Positions 60,582 through 64,000 of a DNA stretch of 64,000 bases are shown one piece after another. Under the pieces are notes generated by a model, which was not told the origin of the DNA, made no database searches, and saw only the letters and a list, made by a program, of their open reading frames with translations. The DNA lies in the NCBI RefSeq assembly GCF_001421325.1, contig NZ_LMJY01000001.1:193501-257500 (forward strand), given 5' to 3'. The position numbers and the translations under genes were made by a program. The number at the start of each line of letters is the position of its first letter. The first letter of the stretch is position 1. This DNA comes from Novosphingobium sp. Leaf2 (GTDB lineage Bacteria > Pseudomonadota > Alphaproteobacteria > Sphingomonadales > Sphingomonadaceae).

Positions 60582-61369
60582 GCGCACGGCTGGCCGGCAA
60601 AGTGGCGATCGTGCTGGGCGCTGGCGGGCAGGACAACATGGGGCAGGCGATTGCCCGGCGGTTCGCCACAGAAGGCGCGCGCGTGGTCGTGGCCGGGCGG
60701 AATGCGGCGGTCCTTGATACGCTTGCAGACGAGATCGGCGGCGTGACCGCGCTGTGCGATGCGTGCAAGCGCGCCTCCGTCGAGGCGCTGGCGCAAACGG
60801 CCATCACCTCGTTCGGGCGGATCGATATCGCGGTGGACTGCACCGGGCGCAATTTCGCCCGGCCGTTTCTCGAAACCACCGGCGAAGACCTTGCCGCTCT
60901 GTTCGAATTGCAGTTCAGGGCCCCGTTCCAGTTCCTGCAGGTCATGGTCGAGGCTATGGTTCACGGCGGCGCGATCATCCGCATCAGTTCGGCCGCCGGC
61001 ACCATCCTGCTGGACGACTACGCGGCCTATCGCGGCACCAAGGCGGCGATGGACCAAGTGGCGCGCAGCGTTGCCGACGAGTTCGGCGCGCGCGGTATCC
61101 GCGTCAATTCGATCAGCCCGGGCGCGGTGCGCACCCCGATGACCGAGGCGGTCTGGGCCTATCCAGGCGCGGTCGCCGCATTCGCGCGAACCTCTCCGCT
61201 GGGCCGCACCGCGACGGTGGACGAGATTGCGGCGGCGGCGCTGTTCCTGGCCGAAGACGAATGCTTCATGACCGGCGAGAACCTGCACGTCAGCGGCGGA
61301 CTTATGCTGCGCGGCAATCCGTCGAAGGCGCAGGTGCTGGCAGCGATGGATGGCGCGCGGCGCGGGTAA
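60578..61369 (+). CDS. SDR-family oxidoreductase
   Basis: A 263-residue SDR: AIVLGAGGQDNMGQAIARRF as a variant cofactor loop, DIAVDCTGRNFARPFLETTG where most SDRs have NNAG, IIRISSAAGTILLDDYAAYR with catalytic Ser and Tyr, and GTKAAMDQVARSVADEFGAR with Lys. The end is RGIRVNSISPGAVRTPM and CFMTGENLHVSGGLML. The unusual loops may reflect a special substrate. It is coupled to the ThuA gene by ATGA. Confidence 0.9.
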   Translation: MSARLAGKVAIVLGAGGQDNMGQAIARRFATEGARVVVAGRNAAVLDTLADEIGGVTALCDACKRASVEALAQTAITSFGRIDIAVDCTGRNFARPFLETTGEDLAALFELQFRAPFQFLQVMVEAMVHGGAIIRISSAAGTILLDDYAAYRGTKAAMDQVARSVADEFGARGIRVNSISPGAVRTPMTEAVWAYPGAVAAFARTSPLGRTATVDEIAAAALFLAEDECFMTGENLHVSGGLMLRGNPSKAQVLAAMDGARRG

Positions 61370-61412
61370 CGCCGATCGTCTTGCCCCCATCATATTAAGA
61401 GGAGAGTGATCT

Positions 61413-61871
61413 GTGAGCCGCCAGGACAACATCGATCTGCTGAACCGCTACTTCACGCTGATGCAGGAAGGCGCATGGGAGGCGGTGGAGGCTATGTATC
61501 ACGACGACATCGTGATCCACATGGCCGGCACCACGCCTGCATCGGGGCGGCTGGCGGGCAAAGCGGCGGTGACCGACACATTGATCGCCGAGCAGGTCCA
61601 CGGCGCGCTGGTGCCCGAAGCCATCCGCTTTGCCAGCCGCTGGAAGATCATGTGCGCCGACGAGGTGCGCGTGGTGGCGATCATGGAAGGGGGCGGCCCT
61701 ACCACGGCGGGCGACCGCTACGACCAGACGTACTGCGAGATATTCCGCTTCCAGGACGGCAAGATCATCGAAATGCACGCCTTTTTCGACACAGCGCTGG
61801 CCGAGCGGGCCTTGTTCCACAACCCGCTGACCCAGCCGCGCGCGCACGGCGTTGCCCGGATGGAGTACTGA
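61413..61871 (+). CDS. SnoaL-like/NTF2-fold protein
   Basis: A 152-residue protein with GTG start after AAGAGGAGAG. The pattern DNIDLLNRYFTLMQEGAWEA, VEAMYHDDIVIHMAGTTPAS and FRFQDGKIIEMHAFFDTALA is the SnoaL-like NTF2 family, which includes isomerases, cyclases and dehydratases of small hydrophobic molecules. HDD and the late HAF may line the pocket. It is two bases from the next SDR, so both are cotranscribed. Confidence 0.87.
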   Translation: MSRQDNIDLLNRYFTLMQEGAWEAVEAMYHDDIVIHMAGTTPASGRLAGKAAVTDTLIAEQVHGALVPEAIRFASRWKIMCADEVRVVAIMEGGGPTTAGDRYDQTYCEIFRFQDGKIIEMHAFFDTALAERALFHNPLTQPRAHGVARMEY

Positions 61872-61873
61872 CG

Positions 61874-62614
61874 ATGGGAAAGCTGGACGGCAAAGTGTGC
61901 ATCGTCACCGGCGCCGCGCGCGGCATCGGTGCGGCCATTGCCCGCGCTTTTCATGAGGAAGGCGCAACAGTGGTGATGACCGACTTGCTGGAGGATCAAC
62001 TCCACGCGCTTGCCGCTGAACTGGGACAGATCGCGCATCTGCAAGACGTGGCGCACGAGGCCGGGTGGCAGGCGCTGGTGGCGCAAGTCGAGGCGGATTT
62101 CGGCAGGCTTGACGTGCTGGTCAACAATGCCGGGTTCGGCTGGCTGCGCAAGGTGACGCAGATCGCGCTTGCCGACTGGCGGCGGCTGATGGCGGTCAAT
62201 CTGGACGGGATGTTCCTGGGCATGAAGCACGCGATCCCACTGATGGAGCGCAGCGGGGGCGGCGCGATCGTCAATATGTCGTCGATGTATGGCACGGTCG
62301 GCAATTCTGGCACGGCGGCCTATTGCGCCAGCAAGGGCGGAGTGACGATGCTGACCAAAGCGGTGGCGCTGGAATGTGCCGAGGCGGGCACCGGCATCCG
62401 GGTGAACTCCATCCACCCCGGCTATGTGCGCACGCCGTCCGTTGCCGAAACGCTGAACGATGAGCAGCAGGAGGCGCTGCGCATCCTGCATCCGCTGGGC
62501 CGGCTTGCCGATCCGATGGAGATCGCGCGCGGCGTCGTGTTCCTGGCCAGCGCAGATGCCTCGTTCATGACCGGCGCGGAATTGGCGGTGGACGGCGGCT
62601 TTACCGCCCGGTGA
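61874..62614 (+). CDS. Classical SDR-family dehydrogenase
   Basis: A 246-residue SDR: CIVTGAARGIGAAIARAFHE, TVVMTDLLEDQLHALAAELG with an Asp after the second strand, suggesting NAD, LVNNAGFGWLRKVTQIALAD, and VNMSSMYGTVGNSGTAAYCA with SKGG for the Ser-Tyr-Lys triad. It is the last gene of the Rieske operon. Such enzymes oxidise hydroxyl groups or diol intermediates made by the oxygenase. Confidence 0.93.
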   Translation: MGKLDGKVCIVTGAARGIGAAIARAFHEEGATVVMTDLLEDQLHALAAELGQIAHLQDVAHEAGWQALVAQVEADFGRLDVLVNNAGFGWLRKVTQIALADWRRLMAVNLDGMFLGMKHAIPLMERSGGGAIVNMSSMYGTVGNSGTAAYCASKGGVTMLTKAVALECAEAGTGIRVNSIHPGYVRTPSVAETLNDEQQEALRILHPLGRLADPMEIARGVVFLASADASFMTGAELAVDGGFTAR

Positions 62615-62649
62615 GCAGCGCCGCCGCTGGTAAACCGCGTCGTAAGGAA

Positions 62650-62695
62650 GGGTAGGGCCAGCCGGGTGCCACCCACCCACCCTTGCAGGTGGTTC
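62650..62695. promoter_or_regulatory. Candidate regulator site B before TonB receptor
   Basis: GGGTAGGG (62650-62657) is followed by CCACCCACCCACCCT (62669-62683) and AGGTGGTTC (62687-62695). This repeats the parts of site A: CCACCCACCC, the inverted CCCTACCC and (A)GG(G)TGGTTC. It ends 62 bases before the receptor ATG. The common elements suggest one regulator for both genes. Confidence 0.5.
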
Positions 62696-62757
62696 GCGGC
62701 CCTTTCGTGGACGGCTACCAGCGTATTCAGCAAAAAGTAAAAACAGGGGAGAATACG

Positions 62758-64000
62758 ATGCCAAGGCTTTCGCCCAAGACCTATCTGCTTGCCTCGGTCG
62801 CGCTGGTCGCCATCGTGCCGGCAATGGCGCATGCGCAGGACGCCGCTGCAACGGCGCAGAATGCGCCGGCCAGCGCGCCGCAAGCGAGCGAGATCGTCGT
62901 CACCTCCGCCCGACAGCGCGCGGAGCGGCTGATCGACGTTCCGGTTGCGGTCACCGCGCTCAACCAACAGGATATCCAGCGCTACAATGCCAACAGCCTG
63001 AGCGATATCGCCCAGATGGCGCCGCAAGTGCGCGTGGCCCAGCAGGCCAGCGGCGGCGGTTCCTCGTTCGTCATTCGCGGCATCGGCTCGTCCACGCTGG
63101 ACACCGGCTTCGACCAGTCCGTCGCCATCAATGTCGACGGGGTCCAGACCGGGCGTGGCCGCTCGCTCCAGCAAAGCTATTTCGACGTGCAGCAGGTGGA
63201 AGTGCTGAAAGGGCCGCAGGCCCTGTTCTTCGGCAAGAACAGCCCCGCCGGCGTAATCTCGATGCGCACTGCCGACCCCACGCCCGAACTGTCCGGCGGG
63301 ATCACGGCGGGCTATGAATTCCGCGCGCGCGAATGGACGAGTTCCGGCTACATCTCCGCCCCGATCACCGACACGCTGGGCATCCGCGTGGCCTTTCAGG
63401 CCCGCACGATGCGCGGATGGATGGAAACGGTGCCGGCCACCGGCATCCCCAACCACGAACCGGCAACCGGGCTCGACATGCTGGCGGCGGACAAGTGGGG
63501 GCCAAAGCAGCGAGAAATCATCGGCCGCGTGACCTTGGTCTACAAGCCTACGCCGAACCTGGACTTCAACTTCAAGTTCACCACCGGCGTTTCGAAAGAC
63601 AACGGCGAAGGTACCAACGGCGAGATCGTCTATTGCGGCGGCGGCCCGGTCAACGGACTGGTGGACCCGTACGAGGATTGCAAAAAGAACCGCAAGGTTG
63701 CGGGCGCCATCCCGCCGCCGCAGCTGCTGGCCGGCTACATCGGTGGCGGTGACGGAACGCCGTATTCCAATTACAAGCCAATCCTGGCCTCGCTGACGGC
63801 CAACTGGAAGTCGGACACGATCGCGGTCACGTCGGTCACCGGGTATTTCCGCTACAAGCTGGGCTACCTGCAGAACGGTTTCGAGAAATCGAGCTATGCC
63901 TACAACCTGGGCTCGCAGATCGAGAAATACGATTCGTTCTCGCAGGAAGTGCGCGCGCTCACCACGTTCGACGGGCCGCTTAACGCGATGGTGGGGGCAT
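62758..64000 (+). CDS. TonB-dependent outer-membrane receptor, partial at right edge
   Basis: The frame opens at the ATG at 62758 after GGGGAG and is still open at the window end, giving 414 visible residues. A signal peptide (MPRLSPKTYLLASVALVAIV, cut after AHA) is followed by a TonB-box-like EIVVTSARQ. The plug domain comes next: DVPVAVTALNQQDIQRYNAN, IAQMAPQVRVAQQ, FVIRGIGSS and VEVLKGPQALFFGKNSPAGV, then early beta-barrel strands. It should take up the substrate of the adjacent Rieske pathway in a TonB-driven way. Lengths of 750-850 residues are usual, so about half is outside. Confidence 0.93.
   Translation, partial: MPRLSPKTYLLASVALVAIVPAMAHAQDAAATAQNAPASAPQASEIVVTSARQRAERLIDVPVAVTALNQQDIQRYNANSLSDIAQMAPQVRVAQQASGGGSSFVIRGIGSSTLDTGFDQSVAINVDGVQTGRGRSLQQSYFDVQQVEVLKGPQALFFGKNSPAGVISMRTADPTPELSGGITAGYEFRAREWTSSGYISAPITDTLGIRVAFQARTMRGWMETVPATGIPNHEPATGLDMLAADKWGPKQREIIGRVTLVYKPTPNLDFNFKFTTGVSKDNGEGTNGEIVYCGGGPVNGLVDPYEDCKKNRKVAGAIPPPQLLAGYIGGGDGTPYSNYKPILASLTANWKSDTIAVTSVTGYFRYKLGYLQNGFEKSSYAYNLGSQIEKYDSFSQEVRALTTFDGPLNAMVGA

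Overview
The window is GC-rich DNA from an alphaproteobacterium, most likely a sphingomonad (Sphingomonadaceae or Erythrobacteraceae). The basis is the petABC bc1 operon, ihfB, polA, pepN and a TonB receptor beside a Rieske/SDR catabolic operon. This placement is by gene content and protein style only.

Bases 1 to about 28,580 are the larger part of a P2-like (Peduovirus-type) myophage prophage, cut by the left edge of the window. The early operon runs leftward off the edge: a Cro/YdaS-like protein, a CII-like HTH protein, an Ogr/Delta zinc-finger late activator and one unknown protein. A CI-type LexA-like repressor runs the other way behind paired operators. After it comes a zinc-ribbon/membrane/double-Ltp-repeat protein, a good candidate for superinfection exclusion. 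The late block on the minus strand holds all expected head and tail genes (O, N, M, L, X, R, S, J, I, H, V, W, FI, FII, E/E', T, U, D). The order differs from P2: a large tailspike and the lysis cassette (endolysin, holin, Rz/Rz1) lie between H and V. A brnTA toxin-antitoxin pair sits between S and J, and a secreted nuclease gene sits between V and W. Terminase (P), portal (Q) and a DNA adenine methylase run rightward. The right end is an AT-rich, gene-free 0.7 kb with palindromes and short repeats, a broken nuclease gene and the 5' part of a tRNA-Leu(UAA).

Bases 28,671 to 54,551 are host chromosome: ihfB; a POT peptide transporter with two amidohydrolases; a class A beta-lactamase-like protein that seems to lack the usual general base; a small lipoprotein; polA; a sugar-type nucleotidyltransferase; a polysaccharide flippase; an M20 amidohydrolase; a GNAT enzyme; threonine aldolase; an EamA exporter; an epimerase-like protein; pepN; pgeF; petABC; apt; tRNA-Gly; and a leftward operon of a DCC thioredoxin-like protein, a DUF427 protein and an ABC1/UbiB-type kinase.

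Bases 54,689 to 64,000 look like a catabolic island. They hold an SDR, a large MalT-type LuxR regulator, and an operon of Rieske oxygenase, ThuA-domain protein, SDR, SnoaL-like protein and SDR. A TonB-dependent receptor is cut by the right edge. Matching C-rich/G-rich motifs precede both the oxygenase operon and the receptor gene, which suggests one regulon. The substrate is not evident.
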